Positions 15,610-23,874 of a DNA stretch of 64,000 nt are shown piece by piece. The stretch spans positions 17,607 through 81,606 of the forward strand of contig NZ_AXAR01000015.1 in assembly GCF_000472905.1 (NCBI RefSeq). Reading direction: 5' to 3'. The stretch comes from Alicyclobacillus pomorum DSM 14955 (GTDB lineage: Bacteria > Bacillota > Bacilli > Alicyclobacillales > Alicyclobacillaceae). The notes beneath the pieces were generated by a model. That model was not told the origin of the DNA and made no database searches. It saw only the letters and a program-made list of their open reading frames with translations. The translations under genes and the position numbers were made by a program. How positions within the stretch are numbered: position 1 is the stretch's first letter; every line of letters begins with the position of its first letter.

Positions 15610-16769
15610 CCTTGTTCTTCTCCTTTAGTCCTAAGAGAGTTGTTCCCTATAAACAGTTGTAACCGCTCCTTGACTTCATGAGGTTTCATTTTCGGACGAC
15701 CGAGCTGTGTGCTGGAACCTTTCACAATGTTCATATGAAGAAAGGTCAATCCACCTGTTTTTTTCCATTCATTGATGTGATGTTCTAACTCGTTAACAGA
15801 GTGAATATAAATCGATTTCTCATACCCGCAGGATGCGGCAATTTCAACGAAATTTACATTATGGGAGACCGTACTCTGTCCTCCCGTCGAATCGTGAGCC
15901 TGATTATCCAGAAGAATATGAAGCATGTTAGGCGGGCTGTAGTACCCATTTGTTGCCAAACTCCCCATGCGCATTAAGAGAGAGCCGTCCCCGTCGATAA
16001 CGACGACATCCAGATGGTCTTTGCTTAGTGCCAAGCCGAGTCCGAGAGAGCTGACGCACCCTAAGGAACCGACCATATATAAATTATTGCAGGTATCTTC
16101 AATCTCGTATAATTCCCGCCCCGTTTTTCCCGTGGTGGCGAGCTGCACCGTTTTACCATCTTTTAACCTATTAATGACCGCCAACACGTCATTTCGGTTG
16201 GGTAGCTGATCCGCTGTATTTTTCAGGATTTTGACTCGGTTCCGATGAGAGGAGAGTTCTTGCTTTTGCAGGTCTTCCGTTTCGAACGTCCCGTGTCTGA
16301 CCACGAAGAAAAAAGGCTGGTTGCAATCAATATACCGGCTTGCCTCCAGCAGCTGCCGCTTCGCTTCCTCCAACTCATAAGACAAATACATCCATCTGAC
16401 CTGCATCAATTCCAGCAGTTGCGTTGTAATTCGCCCCATCAGTTCATGCTGCGGTTCATCGGGAACGCCCGGTTCCCCCCGAAGGCTGACGAACCCGAGA
16501 ACGGGAAGCCGGAACGGATAATTGAGAGACACTAAAGGGGAGACGGCGTTTGCCAGTCCAGAATTTTGCATTAAGGCAACCGGCTTTTTCCCTCCTAAAT
16601 AAGCACCCGCGGCAATGGCGACCGCGTCTCCTTCGTTCACTGCCGCAACGTAGTCGCGCTCATTGATGGCATAGTTGATCAAATCTTTCAAATAGGAGCA
16701 CGGAACCCCTGTGTAAAATGTGAACCCCAATTTTTGCAGTTCTCTTCCGAATGTTTTCGTATTTAACAC
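15597..16769 (-). CDS. phosphonopyruvate decarboxylase
   Basis: The protein has 390 residues and depends on thiamine diphosphate. The N-terminal half has the catalytic Glu context (VNEGDAVAIAAGAYLGG) and the C-terminal half the TPP/Mg motif GDGSLLM (260 to 266), ending near the Asn of LLDNQAHDS. It removes CO2 from phosphonopyruvate to give phosphonoacetaldehyde, the step that makes PEP mutation irreversible. It lies between the PEP mutase gene (21 bp upstream) and phnW (overlapping). Sulfopyruvate decarboxylase is a relative, but the context settles the call. Confidence 0.92.
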   Translation of the reverse strand: MLNTKTFGRELQKLGFTFYTGVPCSYLKDLINYAINERDYVAAVNEGDAVAIAAGAYLGGKKPVALMQNSGLANAVSPLVSLNYPFRLPVLGFVSLRGEPGVPDEPQHELMGRITTQLLELMQVRWMYLSYELEEAKRQLLEASRYIDCNQPFFFVVRHGTFETEDLQKQELSSHRNRVKILKNTADQLPNRNDVLAVINRLKDGKTVQLATTGKTGRELYEIEDTCNNLYMVGSLGCVSSLGLGLALSKDHLDVVVIDGDGSLLMRMGSLATNGYYSPPNMLHILLDNQAHDSTGGQSTVSHNVNFVEIAASCGYEKSIYIHSVNELEHHINEWKKTGGLTFLHMNIVKGSSTQLGRPKMKPHEVKERLQLFIGNNSLRTKGEEQGCEP

Positions 16770-16790
16770 AACTGATCACCCTTACTTTGA

Positions 16791-17666
16791 TTACTTTGAA
16801 GGAAGATACTTTTTTTCCGCCTCTTGAAGCTCATCGACTCTTTGTAGCCGGAAAATTTCTTCAAGGGAGGCCACCCTGCCTTCTACGTTGATAAGGCTTT
16901 CATCCTGGAAAATTTGCTTGGATATCTTTTGAATCGCATCAATAGATGCCCGCAAATTATGGTTTGCCCAGATTGCAACACTTACCCCTAATTCCATAAA
17001 ACGGTTGGTCGGAGTCGTATGATATTTTGTAGGCACAATAACCACCGGCAGTCTTCCGTTCCATTCTTTCATAAAAGCTTCAATTTCAGTGACGTCTGAT
17101 TTGTTGCTGTGTATAAGAACGGCGTCCGTGCCTGCTTGCCGATAAGCCTCCGCACGTCGCAGCGCCTCCTTCAAGCCCAAGCCCGCTATAAAAGCTTCCA
17201 CTCTCGTCACGACCACAAAATCTTCGTCATGTTGCGTGTCCTTCATCGCTTTAATCTTGCCGCAAAATTCATCGATATCGGCGAGCGGTTGGGATTTGCT
17301 ATTAATGAACGAGTTCGTTTTCGGAAACAGCTTATCTTCGATGCATGCGCCCGCGATATTGCGTTGCTCCAATTTTTTAACGAGCCGTCTTGCATTATTG
17401 AAATTGCCGTATCCAGTATCTCCGTCCAGTAAAATTGGAATGGATGTGGCGTCGCTCATAAATTCCAAAACGTCCAGCACCTGAGTCCAGGAAGCCTCAT
17501 TGTTGTCTCTGACCCCCAGGCTCGCGGAAATAGATAAACCGCTGGCCCAAATCCCTTTAAAACCTGCTTCCTCCACAATTGTTGCCGACAGCCCGTTATG
17601 GGCTTCCATTAAAAACTCCAGATGTTGCGAGTGGATTAAAGTTTTTAACTGAGATGTCTTTTTCAT
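16791..17666 (-). CDS. pepM: phosphoenolpyruvate mutase
   Basis: The protein has 291 residues from the ATG at 17666, which has a perfect AGGAGG site 7 bp upstream; a longer in-frame extension to 17813 has no such site. The diagnostic EDK-x5-NS motif is present as [11 protein letters not shown] (110 to 120), together with DGDTGYG for the metal. The motif separates PEP mutases from isocitrate lyase-type relatives. The enzyme makes the C-P bond by rearranging PEP to phosphonopyruvate. It is the first gene of a four-gene operon with the decarboxylase, phnW and an ATP-grasp gene. Confidence 0.95.
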   Translation of the reverse strand: MKKTSQLKTLIHSQHLEFLMEAHNGLSATIVEEAGFKGIWASGLSISASLGVRDNNEASWTQVLDVLEFMSDATSIPILLDGDTGYGNFNNARRLVKKLEQRNIAGACIEDKLFPKTNSFINSKSQPLADIDEFCGKIKAMKDTQHDEDFVVVTRVEAFIAGLGLKEALRRAEAYRQAGTDAVLIHSNKSDVTEIEAFMKEWNGRLPVVIVPTKYHTTPTNRFMELGVSVAIWANHNLRASIDAIQKISKQIFQDESLINVEGRVASLEEIFRLQRVDELQEAEKKYLPSK

Positions 17667-18131
17667 TGAAATACCTCCTGTAGCACCAAATCGTCGACTT
17701 GAATTCGCGTCAAGATGGTGTTGGCTTAGAAACCTATAATATTTAATGTTTATCCGGGAAATATGGTCTTCGGTCGAGAAACCTGACCTTCTTCCGTATA
17801 CGGATTTGTACACCTTATGTGAGAGTGTTACAGAGGAGACAGGCTTATCTACTGATTAATTCGTGGATTTTCTTTGCTATAAAAATAACGCCTAGACAAC
17901 GCTTAGGCGCTCGTGACGGGCAAAATTACAAAAAGGGTTATTTGCCCAGACAAACAAGATGTAATAATACCCTTGTTTTTGTCTCGAAGAAGACTGCGAA
18001 GGTCGAAGCTTTGCATAGACCGGAACCCAACGATGGCAACCGTTGAGAGCTTCAATATCATTTCCAATTAGGAATGCTTCGATTTAGAAGGGAGGGGAAA
18101 ATAGATAATCTAGTGAAAAGACGGCATATTT
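17667..18131. other. upstream region of the phosphonate operon
   Basis: No gene seen. It holds a perfect 10-bp palindrome CCGTATACGG at 17794 to 17803 and a CATTAAATA box on the minus strand (about 17736 to 17744) that is one base off the sigma-K -10 pattern. A hairpin with the arms CGCCTAG/CTTAGGCG lies at 17889 to 17909. Confidence 0.35.
17794..17803. promoter_or_regulatory. palindrome upstream of pepM, possible operator
   Basis: CCGTATACGG is self-complementary and lies about 130 bp upstream of the pepM start. There is no other support for regulator binding. Confidence 0.2.
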
Positions 18132-18668
18132 TTATTTCTTAAGGGGAATTACAGATACCTTATCACCAATCAGCAATTTTTGTGGTTTCTGACTAAATAT
18201 GATACCTTTCGGTGTTTTCTTGAGTATCCAAATCACATCGAACCTGTCATTCGGCCAGTGATTCGGGACTTGATTGATATTAATGGGTTTAAACTCTTTC
18301 GTCAAAAACGGAATCTTATGGTGATGCCAGCAGATGAGAACCGTTTTCCCACTGTACTCTGGGTTTGTCCTAATAAACTTTACCATCTTTTGAATTTCAT
18401 CTTTCGAATTGAAATAGGTTGTTAGAATGGGTAGATTTAAAAACTTCGATAGTGGGGTAATGGTTTCGATGACTCTTATACTTTGTCTATCTGGCCCGAT
18501 ACTGGGGGCATATAATACGTCGATTTTTTTGAATTTTAAGGGTATCAGCGTTGCTAACTTACCCGCCCGTTCATATCCTTTTGGCATTTGTAGATTCCTA
18601 TTATTTTTGTTTTGTGATTTTTCTCCATGACGGATGATAATGATTCGCGAGGGTTCCATGGTGGCCAA
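18132..18668 (-). CDS. histidine phosphatase superfamily protein (phosphoglycerate-mutase-like)
   Basis: The protein has 178 residues. The start is probably the TTG at 18668, which has GGAGGAG 8 bp upstream; the Met three codons later is less well placed. The N-terminus IIIIRHGEKSQ carries the catalytic His, Arg and Glu of the superfamily, and CWHHHKIP holds the second His. Such enzymes remove phosphate from small molecules or proteins. It reads in the same direction as the phosphonate operon and lies 465 bp upstream of it, so it may be separate. The substrate cannot be inferred; a role on a phosphorylated intermediate of this locus is only possible. Confidence 0.7.
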   Translation of the reverse strand: MATMEPSRIIIIRHGEKSQNKNNRNLQMPKGYERAGKLATLIPLKFKKIDVLYAPSIGPDRQSIRVIETITPLSKFLNLPILTTYFNSKDEIQKMVKFIRTNPEYSGKTVLICWHHHKIPFLTKEFKPININQVPNHWPNDRFDVIWILKKTPKGIIFSQKPQKLLIGDKVSVIPLKK

Positions 18669-19033
18669 TTCGTAGTCTCCTCCATCCCAGTAAGCAGTGA
18701 TGTGTCATCATATTCAATGTGGAGGAAAAAGGAAAAGACTTATGCCGGACAAACGAGTTTAATTCAGAAGGTCGCCAACGGCTAAGCTTAAAGCTTCCAC
18801 TTGTCGCTAATTTGTTTACACCACAGCCGGAGCGCTCACCCTCTCCTTCCCTAGCCCTACATAGTACCTTCCACCGTGAACCAAGACGACAGGGATCAAT
18901 ATGGATTTGGATTAGTGGTCATCACCATTCGGAATGCGTTCAAACGCCATACATGACCTGTTCCTGTGTTTCTAACCAAATAACATGGTAGCTTGTAGAC
19001 ATTCACCGCAGGCGTTTTTTGTTTGATATTAAA
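18669..19033. other. divergent intergenic region
   Basis: It lies between the phosphatase gene (minus) and the ATP-grasp leader (plus). A 90-codon plus-strand frame at 18719 has no ribosome site. Nothing else recognised. Confidence 0.35.
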
Positions 19034-19099
19034 AATGTAGGTGGTTGTCCATTTCAACCACACCGCATTCCGAATTAACTACGGTATCGGCGACAAAAC
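19034..19099 (+). repeat. 66-bp leader shared with kamA (copy 2)
   Basis: Ungapped alignment with 9542 to 9607 shows 58 identical bases. The right half of the dyad (CGGTATCGG) is unchanged, the left half reads CCGcATTCCG. It precedes a micro-ORF at 19128 and the two-gene ATP-grasp operon. Confidence 0.8.
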
Positions 19100-19127
19100 G
19101 TACGCAAAACGTGGAGGTATCACTGTT

Positions 19128-19193
19128 ATGTCAAATTACATTACTGAATCGTCAACCGCAAAGCAGATGCCTTTGGTACTAAAGTGGAGCTGA
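19128..19193 (+). CDS. micro-ORF in the ATP-grasp leader
   Basis: A 21-residue frame (MSNYITESSTAKQMPLVLKW plus Ser) has a good GTGGAGGT site upstream and stops 4 bp before the next start at 19198. It occupies the place that the kamA start has behind the other copy of the leader. It could be a leader peptide that couples translation, a remnant of a lost gene, or a small substrate peptide for the ATP-grasp enzymes. No family recognised. Confidence 0.35.
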   Translation: MSNYITESSTAKQMPLVLKWS

Positions 19194-19197
19194 GTTT

Positions 19198-19938
19198 ATG
19201 AAGCATACCGTCATCCGCAGCAAAATGAAAAAGGGAAAACCTCTCATGGATGATCCGATGATTTCGGTTTATGTACCGGAAACACACTGGTTTCATGTTA
19301 CAAGCCTCCAAAGCATGCTCCGCACGTATTCTACCGTGTATATCAAACCAGATAAAGGTAGAAGAGGAAACGGAGTAATTCGGGTAAAAAAGCTGAACGA
19401 TTCGGAAAGTGAGATTTCGTATAGACAGACATCTCAAAGGTGCTCTACGAAAAAACTAATTGTGGAACTCAAAAAGATACTGCATCCCAAAAAGGAGTAC
19501 ATCATTCAGCAGGGTATTGATTTGGCAACCTATCACCATCGTCCATTTGATGTACGTGTTGTACTACAAAAGCCTTTGAACCGGTGGCATCTTACCTGGA
19601 TCAGTGCAAAAGTCGCACCCCGAAAAACTTCCGTTGTCACCAATGTGTCAAAAGGAGCAAAGGACGTGAAAATAATCAAGACGTTACAAGGATTAGATCA
19701 ACCTTTGAACGTGTTTGAGGTTCAGCGGGAATTAATAGACATCTCATATCAAATGGCTCAAATATTGGGCTCTCATTTTCCCTTTAATATCGTCGGTTTA
19801 GATATGGGTATCGATAAGCATGGTAAAATATGGTTTATCGAAGCGAATACCAAACCGGATTTCAAAGGTTTGAGAAAACTGGATCGAAATCAGTATCGAA
19901 GATATCTAGAAGCAAAAAGATTGATCGGCAAAAGGTGA
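19198..19938 (+). CDS. YheC/YheD-like ATP-grasp protein (short form)
   Basis: The protein has 246 residues. It follows the family plan: VPETHWF near the N-terminus, VYIKPDKGRRGNGVIRV as ATP loop, IIQQGIDLA, RPFDVRVVLQK, KVAPRKTSVVTNV and GLDMGIDKHG with IWFIEANTKP. The tail is shorter than in the paralogue at 13726, and the DKTMYRR signature is changed to DRNQYRRY. It forms an operon with the next ATP-grasp gene (4 bp apart) and sits behind the leader shared with kamA. A ligase for an amino or carboxyl group is likely; the substrate is unknown. Confidence 0.8.
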   Translation: MKHTVIRSKMKKGKPLMDDPMISVYVPETHWFHVTSLQSMLRTYSTVYIKPDKGRRGNGVIRVKKLNDSESEISYRQTSQRCSTKKLIVELKKILHPKKEYIIQQGIDLATYHHRPFDVRVVLQKPLNRWHLTWISAKVAPRKTSVVTNVSKGAKDVKIIKTLQGLDQPLNVFEVQRELIDISYQMAQILGSHFPFNIVGLDMGIDKHGKIWFIEANTKPDFKGLRKLDRNQYRRYLEAKRLIGKR

Positions 19939-19942
19939 TCTT

Positions 19943-20692
19943 ATGTCAATTAAGAAACACCAGGTTAAAAGCAAGTTAGCGGTTGCTTACCAGCTCATGC
20001 ACACACCTGAGGTTGAAGGCCATATTCCTGAAACGGAACTGCTATACGAAAATTCGTTCAAACGCATGATGAAAAAACATGGTAAGGCCTACATCAAGCC
20101 CGATCGGGGAAGAAAATCCAGGGGAGTAATGCAGGTAGAAAGGTTAAAGGATAACCGATTCAAAATAAGGCAAGGATCCGACATGGAATATGTAGATTCA
20201 CATGAGCTATGGACAAAAATCAAGGACCTGACAAGAGACAGGAGGTATCTCATTCAACAGGCTATAGACAGTGTGACGAAGGATCGGAGGCACTTTGATC
20301 TTCGTTGCCATGTACTGAGAATCAACGGTAAATGGAAGATTGGCGGTATTTGTGGAAGGTTGGGGAAACGGGGTAGTGTTGTGACAACATCTCATGCCGG
20401 CGGTACCCCAACGCTCATCAAAACACTCTTTACCCGACATTTAAGGTATTCCCGAAGAGAAACATCGGATATGATTCAGAAAGTAGAGAAATGTGTCGTC
20501 AAAACCGTTAACAATGTAAGTCGAATGTATCCAAATCTTAAAGAGTACGCCGTAGACATAGGAATTGACCCCAAGAAGCGGATATGGATTTACGAGGTGA
20601 ATATTGAACCGCTAATTAGGGGCAATTTTAAATTGTTACCTGATAAAACTCTGTATCGAAGAATTCGATACATGAGGAAGACTGCAAAGTAA
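19943..20692 (+). CDS. YheC/YheD-like ATP-grasp protein (short form)
   Basis: The protein has 249 residues with AAGGTGATC before the ATG. It has IPETELL, AYIKPDRGRKSRGVMQV, LIQQAIDSV, HFDLRCHVLR, and the metal-binding end AVDIGIDPKK with IWIYEVNIEP and DKTLYRRI. KRGSVVTTSHAGG replaces the usual VTNI segment. It is the second gene of a pair of tandem ATP-grasp genes; two different ATP-grasp proteins may act in sequence or as a heterodimer. Only short-form family members with the same order of motifs help here, so the substrate is open. Confidence 0.8.
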   Translation: MSIKKHQVKSKLAVAYQLMHTPEVEGHIPETELLYENSFKRMMKKHGKAYIKPDRGRKSRGVMQVERLKDNRFKIRQGSDMEYVDSHELWTKIKDLTRDRRYLIQQAIDSVTKDRRHFDLRCHVLRINGKWKIGGICGRLGKRGSVVTTSHAGGTPTLIKTLFTRHLRYSRRETSDMIQKVEKCVVKTVNNVSRMYPNLKEYAVDIGIDPKKRIWIYEVNIEPLIRGNFKLLPDKTLYRRIRYMRKTAK

Positions 20693-20817
20693 ATATCTCA
20701 ACGAACAGGTTTGTAACGCTAGCTCTAGGTTGTGTAAACTCCCAATCTCCGATAGGCAGTAGAAGATTGGGAGGGGACAGAGAATCGCTTTGGTTTCAAA
20801 GGAGTAGGTGCGGCAGT

Positions 20818-20960
20818 TCATAAGAGATAACAACCTCAAATCCATGGATGACGTACTGGCAGTCCTGAGAGTTGGTGCGCGCTAGCACTATGCAAGAGAT
20901 GCTGGACGCGGAGTCTGAGGCAGAGCTTGGCTATGCCAAAATAGAAGTTCTTCCGGTAAA
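20818..20960 (+). pseudogene. remnant of IS256-family transposase
   Basis: Two frames carry pieces of an IS256-type transposase N-terminal region: NNLKSMDDVLAVLR near 20830 and, after a frame change, MQEMLDAESEAELGYAK near 20890 to 20940. The second matches the family pattern LQEMLEAE then LGY. No catalytic part remains. Confidence 0.65.
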
Positions 20961-22646
20961 TTAAAGCTTGTTTTCCCCTGTTTTCTGCATCGCCTCCGCT
21001 TGCAATTGACGCCAGAGGATTTTACCACTTCCAGACATCGGTAAGCTGTCAACAAATTCAACAATTCGTGGATACTTGTACGCGGCCATCTGCGACTTCG
21101 CCCAGTCAATGATGTCCCTTTCCGTCAAAGCACCACGTCTGTCCGGGTGTAACACGACGAGGGCCTTGACCGTTTGGCCGCGTCGTTCGTCAGGTACGCC
21201 GATGACGCATACCTGCTCGATGTCTGGGTGCTTGTAAAGTATGGACTCCACCTCGGTGGGCCACACTTTGAAGCCTGCTACGTTAATCATGCGTTTGGCG
21301 CGATCGACAATGAAAAAGTAGCCGTCTTCGTCGTAATATCCGACGTCCCCTGTCCGAAAGAACACTTCTCCCTCAATATCGACAAACGCCTTTGCATCTT
21401 CATCCGGTCGGTTCCAATATCCCTTGAACACCTGCGGACCGCGAACAACAATCTCGCCCTCTTCCCGCACACCAAGTTCAGCCAAGGTCTCTGGATGTAC
21501 AACGCGTGCGTCGACGTCAAACGTAGGAATTCCCGCGCATTGCGCCTTCGCCCGATGGTCTGGGTTCACGTGTGATGTCGACATGGTTTCGGTTAATCCA
21601 TATCCTTCGATGTAATCAATGCCCAGGATGTCTCTGCACTTTTCAGCAATGGCAGCCGGAACCGACGCACCACCGCCACCGATGTAACAAAGAGAGGACA
21701 AGGCGTAGTGACGAAGATTGGGAGTGTTTAAGAAATCAATCAACATCGTAGAAATGCACTTCCAGTGCGAACACTGATAGCGTTGTATCATTGCAGCCGC
21801 CACTTCTCGATCCCATCGCGTCATAAGGACAATGGTCGCACCACAAAAAATCGGTGCGTTCATCGAGTGCTCCATCCCCGTGACATGGAACAACGGCAAG
21901 GCACTCAAGACCACTGAATCGGTCGTCAAGCCCGACCAAAGTGCACCGCCTACGATGTTAGCCTGAGTTGTGCTGTGCGTGTGGATGCAGCCTTTCGCAA
22001 TCCCGGTTGTGCCCGACGTGTACGGCAGCACCGCGATGTCGTTCGCCCCGGCATGACTTGGCCCTGGAGTGTACCCAGACGCTAAGGCGTCCGTCCAAGC
22101 CGTAACCATCTCCGCTATGTCAGGTGGTATCGGTGCAGCCGCCCTGGCGACCACATTTGGAAGGGACCATGATCCGTCTTGCAGGGCATAATCGCTGTAT
22201 GCCGCCACCACCACATGACGCAGGTGATGAAAGAGAGGTTGCACGTACTGTAGCAGCTCTTGGCCGGCTACGATGACTGTCGCGCCGCTATCACGCAGGT
22301 AAAGATCAAGTTCTGCAGTGAGGGTCATCGGATTCATAGGCACGACCACTGCGTCAATGCGCAGGATGGCGTAATACGCAATGATATATTGGGGTGAGTT
22401 CTGGAGGTACAGTGCAACGCGCTGGCCTGCCTTCACCCCCAACGCCACTTGCAAGTATCCCGCGAACGCCTCCACTTGGTGCCACAGAAATGCGTACGAA
22501 ATTGTTCTTCCGTAATAGTAAATCGCTGTCTTATCAGGGTAACGACGCGCCGTCACGGCTAAATTATCGTGGACCGGGGTAACAGGCAACGTGAGAGAGT
22601 GCGGCAGTCCTTTCGGCCAGAATTGCAAGTGGCTCGTTATCTTCAT
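20961..22646 (-). CDS. AMP-forming acyl-CoA ligase (long-chain fatty acid type)
   Basis: The protein has 561 residues of the adenylate-forming family. Motifs are YTSGTTGIAKG (P-loop), GYGLTET, FRTGDVGYYDEDGYFFIVDRAKRMINVAGFKVWP and the C-terminal lysine in SGSGKILWR. It should activate a fatty or aromatic acid as an acyl-AMP and pass it to CoA. It has a weak ribosome site. The neighbours are ATP-grasp genes and an acetate-transporter gene, neither of which fixes the substrate. The GC content is higher than in the preceding ATP-grasp genes. Confidence 0.85.
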   Translation of the reverse strand: MKITSHLQFWPKGLPHSLTLPVTPVHDNLAVTARRYPDKTAIYYYGRTISYAFLWHQVEAFAGYLQVALGVKAGQRVALYLQNSPQYIIAYYAILRIDAVVVPMNPMTLTAELDLYLRDSGATVIVAGQELLQYVQPLFHHLRHVVVAAYSDYALQDGSWSLPNVVARAAAPIPPDIAEMVTAWTDALASGYTPGPSHAGANDIAVLPYTSGTTGIAKGCIHTHSTTQANIVGGALWSGLTTDSVVLSALPLFHVTGMEHSMNAPIFCGATIVLMTRWDREVAAAMIQRYQCSHWKCISTMLIDFLNTPNLRHYALSSLCYIGGGGASVPAAIAEKCRDILGIDYIEGYGLTETMSTSHVNPDHRAKAQCAGIPTFDVDARVVHPETLAELGVREEGEIVVRGPQVFKGYWNRPDEDAKAFVDIEGEVFFRTGDVGYYDEDGYFFIVDRAKRMINVAGFKVWPTEVESILYKHPDIEQVCVIGVPDERRGQTVKALVVLHPDRRGALTERDIIDWAKSQMAAYKYPRIVEFVDSLPMSGSGKILWRQLQAEAMQKTGENKL

Positions 22647-23070
22647 TTGTATTCATACCAACCTTTGCCACTCTTGCCTCCCCACTGTGATCCCGTTGGA
22701 GCAGACCCAACAACAGTGATACTACGACTTTCTCTCCTCATGCTTTCGCCCTCCCACTTCGATGTATGAAGGCAAGCCCATGCCCCTGTGCAAAGCGATG
22801 GTCGCTTCGTGAAGGCGTCAAAATCTGTCGGTTTCACGTTCGACATTATGTTTATAATAAAATATTATGATAACTTTCCGAGGCCAACCATGTCAAATCT
22901 ATCTGAAAACACCTTCTTGACAGCGCTTACATTCCACATGTATGATTCGACTTATCAGATGATTCAGAACAGATGTCCGGAGGGTTACAGCGTTTCCTCT
23001 CGTGTTGCTCTGCACCGTATGTTCGCGCTGCAATCTTGCGCACTGTTCACACGTGAAAAGGAGAATGAGT
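22647..23070. other. intergenic region upstream of acetate-transporter gene
   Basis: Contains an AT-rich stretch at 22850 to 22875 that could hold a promoter. A 96-codon plus frame at 22788 has no family sequence. Confidence 0.35.
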
Positions 23071-23661
23071 ATGAGTGAGAAGAGCAAGTTCCCTGATCCC
23101 GGCATCTTAGGACTATCCGCGTTTGTCGTCTCGCAGGCTTTATTGAACATTCCCAATACCCATCTTGTTCCGGCTTTGGCCACTCCCCTGTTTGTCACGG
23201 TCACTCTTGTTTTTGGCGGCGGTATTCAGCTTCTATGTGCCCTATTCGAGTACTTGCGCGGCAACCAGTTTAGCATGATTATTTTTGGAACCTTCGGCGC
23301 CTTCTTTATATCACTGAGTCTATTCGTCCTATGGGAGTTAAACGGAACGCTGAAGTTCGGTAACGCTGCCGCTCCAGCACTGGGAACATTCCTTCTCGTG
23401 TGGACCATCATAGCGCTGGTCTATACCGTCGCCGTCTTCCGTGAGGACAAAACGCTTGGTTGGATGTTCGTCTTTGTTGATCTGGCTTTTATAGGCGGTA
23501 CGCTGTCAAACCTAGTTGGCTTGAACAGTGCGTTTGGGGGTTGGGCGGGGATTATCTCCTGCGTCATTGGTTTGTACCAGATTTGGTGCGGCTTAATGGC
23601 AATCACCAACAAGAGTCCCGTTGAGGTTGTGGAAGCAACACGAGTTGTCGCGGCGGAGTAA
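23071..23661 (+). CDS. acetate uptake transporter, GPR1/FUN34/YaaH family
   Basis: The protein has 196 residues from the ATG at 23071, which has AAAAGGAG upstream. Six hydrophobic segments and the N-terminal FPDPGILGLSAF, a variant of the family NPAPLGL signature, identify the family. These proteins take up acetate (and succinate) with protons. The gene lies between two acyl/acetyl-CoA ligase genes, one of which (25058) is an acetyl-CoA synthetase, so a role in acetate use is likely. The Asp in place of the usual Asn in the signature is unusual. Confidence 0.85.
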   Translation: MSEKSKFPDPGILGLSAFVVSQALLNIPNTHLVPALATPLFVTVTLVFGGGIQLLCALFEYLRGNQFSMIIFGTFGAFFISLSLFVLWELNGTLKFGNAAAPALGTFLLVWTIIALVYTVAVFREDKTLGWMFVFVDLAFIGGTLSNLVGLNSAFGGWAGIISCVIGLYQIWCGLMAITNKSPVEVVEATRVVAAE

Positions 23662-23779
23662 GACCTAGCAATGCTGACCCATGGATTGATGTGCGAAGGG
23701 CAAACAGCGAAGCGGACACCTTGTCAAGAAACAGGCCGTGTTTGAGGCGGATATGGGGAATGTCAATACTCCATCTAGC

Positions 23780-23815
23780 GCAATAAGGGGAGGCCTTTCG
23801 GCTACCCCTTATTGC
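23780..23815 (+). terminator. hairpin after the acetate-transporter gene
   Basis: GCAATAAGGGG pairs with CCCCTTATTGC around the loop AGGCCTTTCGGCTA. The T run is weak. It may serve the converging ypuA gene as well. Confidence 0.55.
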
Positions 23816-23874
23816 ATTACGACACCCTTTTGCAATGACCTTGTGCGCTTCATTACGCAAATCACCCGTTGCTA

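Noticed and set aside
17667-17813. N-terminal extension of PEP mutase
   Set aside because: The family starts at the Met at 17666, which has a perfect AGGAGG site; the extension has none.
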